64,000 bases of DNA from Thermoplasmata archaeon (GCA_021797855.1 JAJZYX010000003.1:1-64000), one strand, 5' to 3'. Positions 17,388 through 27,065 are shown, counted from the first letter of the stretch. A program made the numbers and translations. Notes: generated from the sequence alone by a model not told the origin.

Positions 17388-18140
17388 TCATGTCTTCCCG
17401 GCATAGAACATGTCGATCAGGCCGGATATTGAAGAATATACCAATTTCGATATTTCAGAACCCAGGTCTGTTCCGGTACCTGCATATCTGTATTCCTCTC
17501 CCTGAACGAAACTCACGATTGCAGTAACGTCAGTGATAGTACCTGTGGCTAATTTTTCAGAATACCTGCTCTTGATGTTTTTACTCATTAGCGAATATGC
17601 CTTCGCTTCGACTGAAGTCTTGAATGCATCAACATACGCTTCACCTGTTAGTTTGAAATCCGTCAGAATTATGGTATTTATTGTACCGTAAACGACCTTT
17701 CCGGAATACGAAAGACCGTCAAGTGGAGATGCTGCATTATCGAGACCTAGAGAGATGAAGCAATGTGTGTGCTCTGCTCTGACGTACGCAAAGGCCTCAG
17801 GATTAACGGCCGTAAGTAGTCCTACGGTTTCTCCTGGCTTTGCCTCCAGTCCCTCCACTATCTTTAGGAGATACTCTGCTGGCTTTCCATCGCAATCCTC
17901 TTTTCCATAGAGCGAATAATTGATAATAGCAGAGCACCTTTTCAACCCGCCATTTAAAGAGGCATTGCTCAGGCATCCCGTGCTACTCGTTTTAATAAGA
18001 AGAAAATCACGGTACATTTTGGCTGAAAAGAACTCTCCTTCAATTGTTTGGTTCTTTTTTAACAAGGTCAACACATCCCTTTGAAGGATGCCGTTCATAT
18101 AAGCTTTGATATGAATTCGACTAAATTCCAGATGCTTCAT
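17388..18140 (-). CDS. cbiZ: Adenosylcobinamide amidohydrolase CbiZ
   Basis: A 250-residue enzyme that cuts the aminopropanol-nucleotide loop off incomplete or foreign corrinoids to give adenosylcobyric acid for re-assembly. Family landmarks include 'SNASLNGG', 'SLGLDNAASPLDG', 'YGTINTIILTDFKLT', 'EAKAYSLM', 'ATGTITDVTAIVS' and the C-terminal 'RYAGTGTDLGSEISKLVY'. The gene is about 11 kb away from the main B12 locus in this window, which encodes the enzymes that would use its product (CbiB, CobY, CobS). A TATA-like box (gatatttg, about 18157-18164) supports ATG 18140. Confidence 0.88.
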   Translation of the reverse strand: MKHLEFSRIHIKAYMNGILQRDVLTLLKKNQTIEGEFFSAKMYRDFLLIKTSSTGCLSNASLNGGLKRCSAIINYSLYGKEDCDGKPAEYLLKIVEGLEAKPGETVGLLTAVNPEAFAYVRAEHTHCFISLGLDNAASPLDGLSYSGKVVYGTINTIILTDFKLTGEAYVDAFKTSVEAKAYSLMSKNIKSRYSEKLATGTITDVTAIVSFVQGEEYRYAGTGTDLGSEISKLVYSSISGLIDMFYAGKT

Positions 18141-18485
18141 TCAATTCAACTGAACAAATATCCTCACCGGGGGAAATAGATTGGATACTTTTCCAATAAC
18201 AAAAAATCGCAACACCAAAAATCACCATTTGGGGGCTACTGGAGGTCCGATTTCCTTGAGGGAACACGGTATTACCTCTGAACCTTGGGTTTACTAATAT
18301 GGCCTGCTTCACTCCTTCAACTTATAAACTGAGATTACTTCATAAAATTCTTAAATTGAGCGCCTTGATTTACTGCGTCATTTACATAGAACCACTTCAT
18401 ATTACTACCCAGCATATGAAAGCTACAAATTAGACGATACTGTTTAAAACGAAACATTAATGAATATAAATGAACTATAGTCTCC
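18141..18485. other. Divergent intergenic region cbiZ/trpB2
   Basis: About 345 bp carrying the promoter of cbiZ at its left end and a TATA-like box (aatataaat, about 18463-18471) for trpB2 at its right end. A 63-codon minus-strand frame at 18121-18312 has no family resemblance and overlaps the cbiZ start, so I do not call it. I looked for cobalamin-riboswitch features and found none I could defend. Confidence 0.5.
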
Positions 18486-19838
18486 GTGAATCCAAAGGAT
18501 AGAGCGATATTCCTGGATCAGGATGAAATTCCAAAGAGCTGGTACAACATCCAGGCCGACCTTCCTGAACCGCTGCCACCTCCGCTGGATCCTGAGACTC
18601 GAGAACCGGTAAATCCTAATAAACTAACCAGAATATTTGCAAAGCAGTTAGTTTTACAGGAGGTGTCCAGAGAAAGATATATCAATATACCAGAGGAGAT
18701 CAGGGAAGCCTACAAATGGCTTCCAAGACCTTCCCCCTTATATAGAGCCTACGGACTTGAGCGATTCCTAAAGACTCCTGCAAGAATATATTACAAGTGG
18801 GAAGGTGTTAACCCAGCCGGAAGCCATAAACCTAATACCGCCTTGGCCCAGGCATATTACAACGCAAAGGAAGGGGTCCAAACCTTGACTACAGAAACGG
18901 GAGCCGGTCAGTGGGGTTCTGCTCTGGCGATGTCAGCTGCTTATTTCGGCCTCAAGGCAAGAGTTTATATGGTTTCGGCCAGCTACAGACAAAAACCAGG
19001 TCGAAAGATAATGATGGAAACCTGGGGGGCAACATGCTACTCGTCCCCAAGCAGTAACACAGAGTATGGCAGGAAACTCCTCGAAGAAGATCCGGAAAAC
19101 CCGGGTTCTCTCGGAATTGCAATCTCAGAGGCCATTGAAGACGCGCTGACTCACGAAAACACAAAATATTCCTTGGGGTCCGTGCTTAACCACGTACTTC
19201 TTCATCAGACGGTAATCGGTCAGGAGGTTGAAAGACAACTCGAATTAGTGGACGAAGTCCCAGACGTAATTGTAGGGAATATAGGCGGGGGATCAAACTT
19301 CGGTGGTTTTTCACTCCCATTCATGGGAAAGAAACTGAATGGAAAACTAAATGCTAGATTCGTTGCCTGTGAATCGTCTGCAGTTCCGCACACCACCAAA
19401 GGCAAGTACACATACGATTTTGGCGATACGGGTCATCTAACTCCCTTGCTGAAGATGCTCACACTTGGAAGCGACTATAAAAATCCTCCCATACATGCAG
19501 GAGGTCTGCGGTACCACGGTATGTCCCCCATAATATCTTATCTGATAGAGAATGGCTATATGGAATCTTATGCATACCCGCAGAATGCGGTATTCGAGGC
19601 TGGAACCATATTTGCCAGAAGCGAGGGCATCATTCCTGCCCCTGAGTCCGCCCATGAGATTAGATTCGTCATTGACGAGGCCCTTAGATGTAAGAGGGAG
19701 AACAAAGAAGAGGTAATCATTTTCAACAATTCAGGGCATGGACTGCTGGATCTTTCGGCATACGATCTCTACAACAACAAGAAGCTAGAAGACTGGGAAC
19801 CACAGAAGATCAACTACCCTAGTCTCGTGCAAAATTGA
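18486..19838 (+). CDS. trpB: Tryptophan synthase beta chain, TrpB2 type
   Basis: A 450-residue PLP enzyme of the long, stand-alone TrpB2 group, condensing indole (or a related acceptor) with serine. It has the TrpB2 N-terminal extension ('[21 protein letters not shown]'-like), the PLP lysine in [11 protein letters not shown], the phosphate loop GGGSNFGG, and 'GTETGAGQW'-like [10 protein letters not shown]. No trpA or other trp gene is adjacent. The start is a GTG at 18486, about 20 bp after a TATA-like box. Confidence 0.92.
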   Translation: MNPKDRAIFLDQDEIPKSWYNIQADLPEPLPPPLDPETREPVNPNKLTRIFAKQLVLQEVSRERYINIPEEIREAYKWLPRPSPLYRAYGLERFLKTPARIYYKWEGVNPAGSHKPNTALAQAYYNAKEGVQTLTTETGAGQWGSALAMSAAYFGLKARVYMVSASYRQKPGRKIMMETWGATCYSSPSSNTEYGRKLLEEDPENPGSLGIAISEAIEDALTHENTKYSLGSVLNHVLLHQTVIGQEVERQLELVDEVPDVIVGNIGGGSNFGGFSLPFMGKKLNGKLNARFVACESSAVPHTTKGKYTYDFGDTGHLTPLLKMLTLGSDYKNPPIHAGGLRYHGMSPIISYLIENGYMESYAYPQNAVFEAGTIFARSEGIIPAPESAHEIRFVIDEALRCKRENKEEVIIFNNSGHGLLDLSAYDLYNNKKLEDWEPQKINYPSLVQN

Positions 19839-19937
19839 GAAGGTTATGGAACGCACTCCTTCCAATATCGAGAATTGGGGTTTCCCCCCATACAATGGAA
19901 TTCACCTGATTTGGAAAGGAGAGGAGGGCTGTAAGAG

Positions 19938-21098
19938 ATGATTGTCAGAGGGTTCTCCCCTTATGTATTCAACGGCGAGGTTGGTAATTTTGTATCTCCA
20001 CCGACAGACATGGTGTCAAAGACTGAAGTCACAGCACTTTCCTCCCGTGGGGACAATGTGGCCGATATAACTTTCGGAGATGATCCATTTGGGAAGTTGA
20101 ATGCCCTTGTTCAAAGCAAAAGCATTATTGGCCTTGGTTCTGATATAATGCTCCTACTCAAGCAGGATTTCTTGCGGAATGGCAAAAACTCTACCAGGAT
20201 CGGCTTGATATGTACTGTGGATCTTGAAGGAAAGGAGAGCAGTTTGATACCCCACGAATCCACAATCAGAGAATTCGTTGACCAGAGGAAAAATTTCCTG
20301 AGAATGACAGGCGCGCAAGTGGAACCAGTGTTCCTGACTGTCAGTGGGACAACCATCGAAAGCTATCTCCTAAGCTTATTGCCAGGGAGGGAGAAGTTAT
20401 TCTCATTCGATGACTCGGCGGGAGTGAAAAACTCGGTCTACATTTTGGACGATGGGACCAGAATTCGCGAGATTTCGAAGCTTCTTATTAAAGCCAAGGG
20501 CATTATTGCAGACGGGCATCATAGAGTCAAGGCACTAACCGAGATAAATAACGAAAGGAAGATGTTGGGCCTTAAACCTATACCTTTACTCTCTTACATA
20601 ACAAGTCTGGATAGCAACTCCATTGAAATTACGGGCATACACAAGTTGATAAGGAAAGAAAATAAAGACATAATGAAGAGGATAAAATCAGGTTTCAGAA
20701 TGAGAGAAAGACCTTCTTACTCCTCAAAAGGAAATGTTGTTTTCTACGACGGCACTTTCAGAGAAATAAGGCCTACCCAGCTTACTGTGAGGATCCTGAG
20801 GAGTATCGGAATATACCCCGAAACCCCAGCAGATTATTTCCAATTTGCTCTGATGGGGGTTCAAACGAAGGATAGCGTTACCCAACATCAAGAAAAAATG
20901 ATCGCATATACCCCCTATGAGGATAGGGCGATGTTAGAAGTGGATAGGGGTTCGGCAAAGGCAGCAGTCCTCATGCCTTCTTGGGAGAAGGAGATGTTCA
21001 GGAAGGTTGTGTCTTCTGGAAGGGTCCTCCCCCCCAAATCTACCTTTTTTTACCCCAAGATTTTTGCAGGAATTGTCATGTCCATAAACAGAGATTAG
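19938..21098 (+). CDS. DUF1015-family protein
   Basis: A 386-residue soluble protein. The diagnostic motif is IADGHHRVKAL (about residues 192-202) with flanking 'YILDDGTRIREISKLL' and an N-terminal 'FSPYVFN' start. The family is widespread and poorly understood; I do not assign a reaction. A purine-rich stretch (ggaaaggagagg, ending about 15 bp before) precedes ATG 19938, and no clear TATA box is seen in the 99-bp gap after trpB2, so it is probably cotranscribed with trpB2. Confidence 0.8.
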   Translation: MIVRGFSPYVFNGEVGNFVSPPTDMVSKTEVTALSSRGDNVADITFGDDPFGKLNALVQSKSIIGLGSDIMLLLKQDFLRNGKNSTRIGLICTVDLEGKESSLIPHESTIREFVDQRKNFLRMTGAQVEPVFLTVSGTTIESYLLSLLPGREKLFSFDDSAGVKNSVYILDDGTRIREISKLLIKAKGIIADGHHRVKALTEINNERKMLGLKPIPLLSYITSLDSNSIEITGIHKLIRKENKDIMKRIKSGFRMRERPSYSSKGNVVFYDGTFREIRPTQLTVRILRSIGIYPETPADYFQFALMGVQTKDSVTQHQEKMIAYTPYEDRAMLEVDRGSAKAAVLMPSWEKEMFRKVVSSGRVLPPKSTFFYPKIFAGIVMSINRD

Positions 21099-21419
21099 CA
21101 ATGATAATTGTTGTTCATGTTTCCCATTGCATCTATCAAAACATAGACTAGCCGCCTCCCAATCACAAACATTGGCAGAGCAGGATGGAAACTGTCATCT
21201 TACCACAGAACACGATTTTTTCACATTTTGCTTACAGTTTATATTAAGTCCTTAAATAACCGCGTTCCGTGACGGAAAGGTGACTTCATTCTTGTTGAAA
21301 TTGCGCCTCCTCAATATAAAAGTTAATCTTATAATCAGAAACAGTCCTTTTGAGAGGTCTGAAATGATTTCCTTAGGGACGGGAAAGAGTAAAATACGGT
21401 GATAATTTTCCCTTCATCT
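21099..21419. other. Intergenic region before tRNA-Thr
   Basis: About 320 bp without a supported ORF. AT-rich sequence at about 21387-21397 (agtaaaatac) is a plausible TATA box for the tRNA. I examined the rest for C/D-box guide RNA signatures and hairpins and saw nothing convincing. Confidence 0.4.
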
Positions 21420-21492
21420 GCCACCGTAGCTCAGTCGGAAGAGCAGCTGATTTGTAATCAGCAGGTCGGGGGCTCGATTCCCTCCGGTGGCT
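21420..21492 (+). tRNA. tRNA-Thr (anticodon TGT)
   Basis: A 73-nt cloverleaf. Acceptor GCCACCG/CGGTGGC, anticodon arm GCTGA-TTTGTAA-TCAGC with TGT, T arm GGGGG-CTCGATT-CCCTC; discriminator T, no CCA, no intron. The first base of the T loop is C instead of the usual T. The gene ends 3 bp before the stop codon of the convergent APC permease. Confidence 0.95.
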
Positions 21493-21495
21493 TCC

Positions 21496-22860
21496 TTAGT
21501 AGTGGTCCGCTTCTTTCGTCTCAAGGCTATTCAACATATGAATGCCGTCATACCATTTCCGGAACATCGCCCTTCCAAATGACGAAAGTAGGACTGACGC
21601 AAGGATTATTGCACCGAACAGAATAATGGATGCCCTCGCAGGACTTCCTGGAGAGAGATCGGCCATAGTAGAGAATACGACTGTAATTCCCATGATCGCG
21701 ACTGATAAGAGAGCAATGATAGAACCCCTTGTCTCCCTTGTCTTTATCGTCATTTTCAATAGTGAAAAACCTCCTATCACCTGAATGGTCATGTAAGAGA
21801 ACGACACGACCGCAGCAATTGCCACAAACCCCATAAAATTCCCAAGAAAGAAGTTGGCTACTAGTATCACTGCCGTCTCAAGAATTAAAAAGACCAGTAT
21901 CGGTCTTCTCCTTGCAGTGACAATTCTTGCCAGGATACCATCATCTCCCATCCTTCTGATTTCGTTCAGGACTGAATTGGAATATGCAACACATAAGTTC
22001 ATGGAGCTTAAGACGGCAAGAGCTGCAAAGAGGGCGTATACCCCTTTTCCGAAAGCAACTTGAACTGACTTGCCAATATAAAATGGATCGGATGAATAAG
22101 CAGAAATGCCCTTTAGGCCCAGAAAGGCAAGTATGGAAAAAGCGGAGATGACGAGCAAAATGCCAGTCGCTATATAGGAGTAGACTAATGCTTTGGGAAC
22201 GACAAACCTGCTCTTCCTTGTATTTTCGGAAAGATACACCGGAGACTCCATACCTGCAAATGCGAGTATTCCAAAGACAACTCCACTAAACACTGAATAT
22301 ACCCCCGATAGATTAGTTGGAATGACAGAGAAAGATAAGGTTGTCTCGTTTCGAAGGAACAAAACGTCAAGAGCTATGACAAAAAATAGTTCCATTATTC
22401 CAGCTGCCACGGTGTACTTTATGGATCGTCCGAGCCCTTGGTATATAATCCCTAAAAGAACAAGCAGGAATATAAGCGGTATCAGATAACTTAGCATCCC
22501 AGAAAGACTTCTACCCAGCGGAATAAGATGCAGTAAGAAGAATGAGGCAAACAAGGCAATGTTTGGTATTACGAGGAGGGCATATGCGGCGTATACAATG
22601 GAAATGAATATTCCCGCTCCCTTTCCTAGTATCCTACCTGCGAATAGATAATACCCACCATTCGATTGGTACCGTCTTGAAAGATTCCAGACAACGTATA
22701 CCGCTGTCATTGCGGTAAAAAAAGAAATCAGCATTACGACCCCCAAGTAAGGACCTGAATAAACTGCTATTGCTGAGAATAGTGCTACTATGTCCAGCAT
22801 AGGTCCTATGGAGGTGAACGACTGCATGAAGGAGCCTGAAAATGTTACTCTCTGTTCCAC
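21496..22860 (-). CDS. APC-superfamily amino acid permease
   Basis: A 454-residue membrane protein with about 12 predicted helices. The first helices carry the APC pattern 'SIGPMLDIVALFSAIAVYSG' and 'GGYYLFAGRILGKGAG', and 'LAFAGMESPVYLSENTR' corresponds to the conserved TM6 region. The exact substrate is unknown. The start is GTG 22860; the next in-frame ATG is near residue 12. It lies tail to tail with tRNA-Thr. Confidence 0.85.
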   Translation of the reverse strand: MEQRVTFSGSFMQSFTSIGPMLDIVALFSAIAVYSGPYLGVVMLISFFTAMTAVYVVWNLSRRYQSNGGYYLFAGRILGKGAGIFISIVYAAYALLVIPNIALFASFFLLHLIPLGRSLSGMLSYLIPLIFLLVLLGIIYQGLGRSIKYTVAAGIMELFFVIALDVLFLRNETTLSFSVIPTNLSGVYSVFSGVVFGILAFAGMESPVYLSENTRKSRFVVPKALVYSYIATGILLVISAFSILAFLGLKGISAYSSDPFYIGKSVQVAFGKGVYALFAALAVLSSMNLCVAYSNSVLNEIRRMGDDGILARIVTARRRPILVFLILETAVILVANFFLGNFMGFVAIAAVVSFSYMTIQVIGGFSLLKMTIKTRETRGSIIALLSVAIMGITVVFSTMADLSPGSPARASIILFGAIILASVLLSSFGRAMFRKWYDGIHMLNSLETKEADHY

Positions 22861-23301
22861 TACGCGTTGAGTTATGCCAGAGTAATAGTGTTTTCTGTGC
22901 GTAGTTTTAGCATTTAAATGAGATCCAATTGCAGGTTAGTTCTCACCTATAATCTTGTCTTTTGGCACGGTAACGACTAGCTCTCAAATCCTATTCGATT
23001 TCTTTCCGCGATTTATTCCCTTGAATATCCCTCAAATTTTCAGTTGAAAGGTAAATCCCCTAACAAGCTTCGAGCATGCAATTAGTTATATTCTCGCGCT
23101 CTCAAACAGCCCATGTAGGGTGAGGCACAAAGATATGAAAGAGTGTATCGCTAGGAGGGGTGCTAATTAATTTACAATTATCACGTTATGACTACCCTTT
23201 AGCATTCTATGACTGCATCAAAAATTGTGCTCTGCTTGTAATGATATACCGCCGGATTCTCTCATGGAAGATAATTTATATAGAGTGTTAATTACGAACG
23301 A
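22861..23301. other. Intergenic region APC permease/eL40
   Basis: About 440 bp, the longest gap in the window. Only the TATA box of the eL40 gene at its right end is clear. Short frames exist (for example an 18-codon frame starting near 22917) but none resembles a known protein. I cannot exclude a small RNA. Confidence 0.4.
23275..23283 (+). promoter_or_regulatory. TATA box of the eL40 gene
   Basis: tttatatag lies about 23 bp before ATG 23302, with purine-rich sequence just upstream (ggaagataa). It is consistent with a leaderless message. Confidence 0.55.
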
Positions 23302-23451
23302 ATGCCTTTCAAGGAAGCGACAGAGAGAATATTCAACAAGAAAATCTGCATGCACTGCTACGCCTCGAACCCCATAAGGTCTACAACATGCAGAAAGTGC
23401 GGGAGCCATGAGCTTAGGATGAAGGCCAGGGAAAAGAGAGGGGGACAGTAG
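23302..23451 (+). CDS. rpl40e: Large-subunit ribosomal protein eL40 (L40e)
   Basis: A 49-residue protein. The sequence shows '[19 protein letters not shown]', then the second pair [11 protein letters not shown] and a basic C-terminus (MKAREKRGG). The C4 zinc finger C-x2-C ... C-x2-C and the length are those of archaeal eL40, a component of the 50S subunit. It is too short for usual ORF cut-offs. The stop is 1 bp from that of the convergent Pcp-like gene. Confidence 0.95.
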   Translation: MPFKEATERIFNKKICMHCYASNPIRSTTCRKCGSHELRMKAREKRGGQ

Positions 23452-23452
23452 A

Positions 23453-24037
23453 CTAGATCGCCTTCTGTATTACTATTTCCGCAGACTTGATAAGGCTGTC
23501 TATTGCCATGGTTGGATATTTCCCGTCGAGCGAGCTATCGGAGTCTACGGGAAGAAGAACAAGTCCGGCCCTTGCTTTTGAGAGATAGAGAGAGTAGAAG
23601 AATATCTTGTTGCATAGGGATGCACCGCATGAGTAAGAGACCTCCGCAGGTATCCTTGACGACCTCAGGGAATGGACTGTTTCCTCAGCTGGGATCCTGG
23701 AAAACAGGGCATCCGGCCCATTTTCTATAATCTTTCCCACTTTAGTAGCCGGTCCATCTTCATCCCCACCTCCCGCCTGCCAGTTAATTGCCAGCTTCCC
23801 TATCCCAACAGATGTTCGTCCCGGTGAAAGGCAAAGGTTTATTATTGCCTCATAATCCTTCCCAATTTCCTCCCGATAGACCCTGTCGATGGCGGAATGC
23901 CCCATTTCCAGCGTCGTGCCTACAACCTCTTTCCCTTTGAAGTAGGACCCGTTAAGGAGTTCGGCAATTTCTCCTGATGTATTTCGTTTGAATGTCGAGT
24001 AGGGTTTAAATCCCGTGACTAGGATAATTGAAACCAC
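23453..24037 (-). CDS. Pyroglutamyl-peptidase-like protein (C15 fold) lacking two catalytic residues
   Basis: A 194-residue protein aligning over its length with pyrrolidone-carboxylate peptidase: 'ILVTGFKPYSTFKRNTS', 'SPGRTSVGIGKLAINW', 'VSYSCGASLCNKIFFYSL'. The C15 catalytic triad is Glu-Cys-His. The Cys is present (Cys142, SLCN), but Glu is Gly80 (IGKLAIN where active enzymes have PERVAIN) and His is Leu161 (GLVLLP where active enzymes have GFIHIP). It is therefore probably not a normal pyroglutamyl peptidase. The start overlaps the pncB end by 19 nt, so it is the last gene of the cysS-pncA-pncB group. Confidence 0.82.
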   Translation of the reverse strand: MVSIILVTGFKPYSTFKRNTSGEIAELLNGSYFKGKEVVGTTLEMGHSAIDRVYREEIGKDYEAIINLCLSPGRTSVGIGKLAINWQAGGGDEDGPATKVGKIIENGPDALFSRIPAEETVHSLRSSRIPAEVSYSCGASLCNKIFFYSLYLSKARAGLVLLPVDSDSSLDGKYPTMAIDSLIKSAEIVIQKAI

Positions 24038-25182
24038 CCTAACTGTTCGAGCACGTATTCCCTGCTCTTGTCCACGTCCTCTTTGTAATTAACCTTACCG
24101 CCATCTACAACCTTTTCATAAATCGATTCCATCGATGTACCGTCGACGGGGCATCTCTGCTTTGATTCTGTGGATACAAGGTAGGAGTGACACTTCTTGC
24201 ACCTGAACACATTCTTGTTGCCGGAGTATTTCCCTTTCTTTGTCTTGTCCTTCCCGTCTATGTTTACTATGTCCATGGCGAAATCTATTGCTGCTGCACT
24301 TGAAATTGAAGTCCCGATCCCAAATCCAGTTGCTCCAGCTTTCTTCAGGCCTTCAATATCTTCTTCCTTTATGCCTCCTGAGACTATGATACCGACATCC
24401 CCTTTCCCCCTGCGGTCAAGCTCCCACTTGACTTCCCTCACTATATCCGAAAAGTTTCCACGCCTTGACGAAGGGGTGTCCAGTCTAACGGCATCCAAAT
24501 CCTCTATTATTTCAGCAGCCCTAATGGCAGATTCCTTCTCATCACCATATGTATCAACCAGGGCAGTTCTTGCGGAGTCTGCTTCCATGACTTCGTCATA
24601 CATCTTCCACCCCTTCTCTTCTCCAAGCAAGAGGAGGAGGGAGTGTGGCATTGTTCCTTCTGCCCTCTTACCTATCCTTTCCGCACCTATGATGCTCGAT
24701 ACCTTGTCACAGCCCCCAATGTAGGCATTCCTGTCAATCAGAGGTGCAAGTGCAGGGTGCATCCTTCTCACTCCGAATGAAAGGAGAGGAATGTCACCAA
24801 TCCTCTTCTTGAAGAACGACGCCTTGGTCGCGATACCAGAAGCCTGGGAAATTGAGCCCAGTAGCGGGGTTTCAAGCATCCCGAATTCTAAGTATCTGCC
24901 AGTTATCTTCACCGCTGGAATGGGTATTCCATTTATGTCTCTCGGAGGAAAAATCGTACCCTCGGGTAGTGAAAACACATCAACATTCTTTCCCCTCAGG
25001 AGCTCAGTGAGATCATCCAGTCCTGCAAGTGTTATCCACGGAAGATCCCGCGAAGAGCAGGTTATCTCCATGACGACTTTTGGGTTAACACCAGCTCTCT
25101 TCAACACCTCCTTGGCCCTTAGGAAATAGATGTCAGTCGTCTTCAGGTTTACAATTTCCTCAAATGAGGCAATATTTCTCAT
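24019..25182 (-). CDS. pncB: Nicotinate phosphoribosyltransferase, archaeal type
   Basis: A 387-residue enzyme joining nicotinate and PRPP to give nicotinate mononucleotide in NAD salvage. It resembles the Thermoplasma acidophilum enzyme: 'EGTIFPPRDINGIPIP', 'ITGRYLEFGMLETPLLG', 'SFGVRRMHPALAP', 'VRLDTPSSRRGNF', 'GFGIGTSISS'. The C-terminus carries a zinc-ribbon-like CKKC ... C. The gene follows pncA (nicotinamidase) after 2 bp, so the pair runs nicotinamide to NaMN. Confidence 0.93.
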   Translation of the reverse strand: MRNIASFEEIVNLKTTDIYFLRAKEVLKRAGVNPKVVMEITCSSRDLPWITLAGLDDLTELLRGKNVDVFSLPEGTIFPPRDINGIPIPAVKITGRYLEFGMLETPLLGSISQASGIATKASFFKKRIGDIPLLSFGVRRMHPALAPLIDRNAYIGGCDKVSSIIGAERIGKRAEGTMPHSLLLLLGEEKGWKMYDEVMEADSARTALVDTYGDEKESAIRAAEIIEDLDAVRLDTPSSRRGNFSDIVREVKWELDRRGKGDVGIIVSGGIKEEDIEGLKKAGATGFGIGTSISSAAAIDFAMDIVNIDGKDKTKKGKYSGNKNVFRCKKCHSYLVSTESKQRCPVDGTSMESIYEKVVDGGKVNYKEDVDKSREYVLEQLGWFQLS

Positions 25183-25184
25183 TT

Positions 25185-25706
25185 TCAGATGATTTCAGTG
25201 AAAGATATTACCTTTGCTCCGTAGTTTTTTGACATGTATTCCAGTACCTTCTTCTTTGTGTCCGGAGAGTAGGTATCAGTGCACTCCTCAACCACTATTG
25301 GAGTAAAGCCCCTGAAGAAAGCAGAGGCAACAGAATGGACAACGCAGATATCCGTAACGACGCCACAGAATACCAACCTCTTTGCTCCTCTCTTCCTAAG
25401 CAGTTCATCTAGCCCTGTTTTGTAAAAAGCGTCGTAGGTCCTTTTCTTGATGACAACCTTAACCCCCTTCAGTTCCGGAACTGTCTCCGATTCGTGGGTG
25501 CCTTCCATGGCATGGCGCCCCCAGACTGCCATCTCGGGGTCTCCTTCCCTGTGTGAATCCTGTACCAAAACGGCGAACTTCCCGCTCTTTTCTATAAGTT
25601 CTTTTGTATACCTTACCACCTCTTCAAATTTGGGATGCCCTAGTCTTCCTGTTACGAACTCGTTGATAAGGTCTATGGAAACTATTGCGTCAAAGTCTAC
25701 CACCAT
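25185..25706 (-). CDS. pncA: Nicotinamidase
   Basis: A 173-residue isochorismatase-superfamily hydrolase, most likely nicotinamidase. Catalytic residues: Asp12 (IVSIDLINEF), Lys in 'VIKKRTYDAF', Cys in 'CGVVTDICVVHS'; 'VQDSHREGDPE' supplies metal-ligand positions Asp and His, as in nicotinamidases. The position directly before nicotinate phosphoribosyltransferase supports this. Its ATG overlaps the cysS stop by 10 nt. Confidence 0.87.
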   Translation of the reverse strand: MVVDFDAIVSIDLINEFVTGRLGHPKFEEVVRYTKELIEKSGKFAVLVQDSHREGDPEMAVWGRHAMEGTHESETVPELKGVKVVIKKRTYDAFYKTGLDELLRKRGAKRLVFCGVVTDICVVHSVASAFFRGFTPIVVEECTDTYSPDTKKKVLEYMSKNYGAKVISFTEII

Positions 25707-27046
25707 AGGTAGCTCCCCTCCGCGGTATCTTCTATCTTTATGCCCCTTGAGTTAAGGCTTTCCCTTATCCTGTCTGCAGACGTAAAATCCCCCTTTTTCC
25801 TCAGTTCGTTCCTCAACTCAAGTAGAACGTTCAGAGACCTTTCGGGAAGGGGAGGGGTGTGTACTATTCCCAGTACTTTCTCCACTTCGCTGAGTACGTA
25901 TCTAATCTCACCCTTCTCCTGGATCGTCAGACCCTTCTTGGCAAGGGAGTCTTTCACGAAGGAGACTATTTCCCTCATGGTTTCCGGTGTATTCATGTCG
26001 CTTTCCAGAGGTGCAAATATCTTCATCACCGCTTCCACGGCCCTCTCTGTTTTCAATTCCGGAGAATCATCAACCCTATGCTGCAGGATTGCAATTCTTT
26101 CCGCCGTTCCCTGAGCGTCAGCTGCCGCTTTTTCCTCGAAATTCACTGGGGCATTGTACTTCATGGAAAGCATCATGATCCGAATAGCTTCCGGCCAGTA
26201 ATTCTTTAGAGCCTCTTCAACGGTAACGAAATTCTTGAGGCTCTTGCTCATCTTTATATCATCCACATTCAAATGGCCTGTGTGGATCCAGTATTTGACC
26301 ATAGGTCTCTTCCTGGAAATCGCTTCCATCTGGGCTATTTCCGATTCATGATGGGGGAAGATAAGGTCCTTCGCCCCTCCGTGTATGTCATAATTTGGCC
26401 CGAAGATTGATTCAGTAATTGCCGTATCCTCAATGTGCCACCCCGGCCTTCCTTCGCCCCAGGGGCTCTGCCAGGACGGTTCCCTCTCTTTCTTCTTCTT
26501 CCATAGCGCAAAATCGAGGGGATCTTCCTTCTCCTCATTCACTTCAACCCTCGCTCCGGCCATAAGCTGGTCGAGATTTTGTTTCGACAGCCTTCCATAT
26601 TCCTTGAATTTTCTTGCCCTGTAGTAAACCCCGTCAGAGGTTTCGTAGGCATACCCTTTCTTCATGAGTCTTTTGATCTGGGAAATTATCTCTTCTATGA
26701 AATCCGTTGCAAACGCATAGTAGTTCACCGACCTGATCTTGAGCTTCTCCATCACATCGAAGAATCGGGATGAATACGTGGCTGTAATGTCTTCCCATGA
26801 TCTGCCGGTCTCTTTCATCTTCGTGATGATGTGATCTTCTATGTCTGTGATGTTCATGAGGTAGAAGAGCCTTATCCCCCTGTACCTAAGGTACCGGGCG
26901 AGAACATCGTAGAATATGTACGTTCTTGCATGCCCCATATGCGGGTCATCCTGAACGGTAGGTCCGCAAACGAACATGTATAGCCTTTTCCCTTCTCTTG
27001 TTTCTATCTCTTTAAGAGAAGATGAAAGGGTGTCCCTTATCTCCAT
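25697..27046 (-). CDS. cysS: Cysteinyl-tRNA synthetase
   Basis: A 449-residue class Ia synthetase. It has the zinc Cys and HIGH-like motif in 'FVCGPTVQDDPHMGHAR' (first position is Pro-His-Met-Gly-His), 'GRPGWHIEDTAI', and the KMSKS loop IKMSKSLKNF. I chose ATG 27046 because its TATA-like box lies about 25 bp upstream and the first strand fits; a TTG at 27061 would add five residues and sit too near the box. It heads the pncA-pncB group and is divergent from coaBC. Confidence 0.95.
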   Translation of the reverse strand: MEIRDTLSSSLKEIETREGKRLYMFVCGPTVQDDPHMGHARTYIFYDVLARYLRYRGIRLFYLMNITDIEDHIITKMKETGRSWEDITATYSSRFFDVMEKLKIRSVNYYAFATDFIEEIISQIKRLMKKGYAYETSDGVYYRARKFKEYGRLSKQNLDQLMAGARVEVNEEKEDPLDFALWKKKKEREPSWQSPWGEGRPGWHIEDTAITESIFGPNYDIHGGAKDLIFPHHESEIAQMEAISRKRPMVKYWIHTGHLNVDDIKMSKSLKNFVTVEEALKNYWPEAIRIMMLSMKYNAPVNFEEKAAADAQGTAERIAILQHRVDDSPELKTERAVEAVMKIFAPLESDMNTPETMREIVSFVKDSLAKKGLTIQEKGEIRYVLSEVEKVLGIVHTPPLPERSLNVLLELRNELRKKGDFTSADRIRESLNSRGIKIEDTAEGSYLWW

Positions 27047-27065
27047 ATTTGGGAAGAACAAGCAT

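Noticed and set aside
17309-17527. A 72-codon plus-strand frame convergent with cbiZ
   Set aside because: Half of it is antisense to the 3' end of cbiZ and it shows no family signature.
18121-18312. A 63-codon minus-strand frame upstream of cbiZ
   Set aside because: It overlaps the cbiZ start in another frame, has no motif and sits on the cbiZ promoter.
18141-18485. Cobalamin riboswitch upstream of cbiZ
   Set aside because: I saw no B12-box-like core or the required long structured leader, and the cbiZ start appears leaderless.
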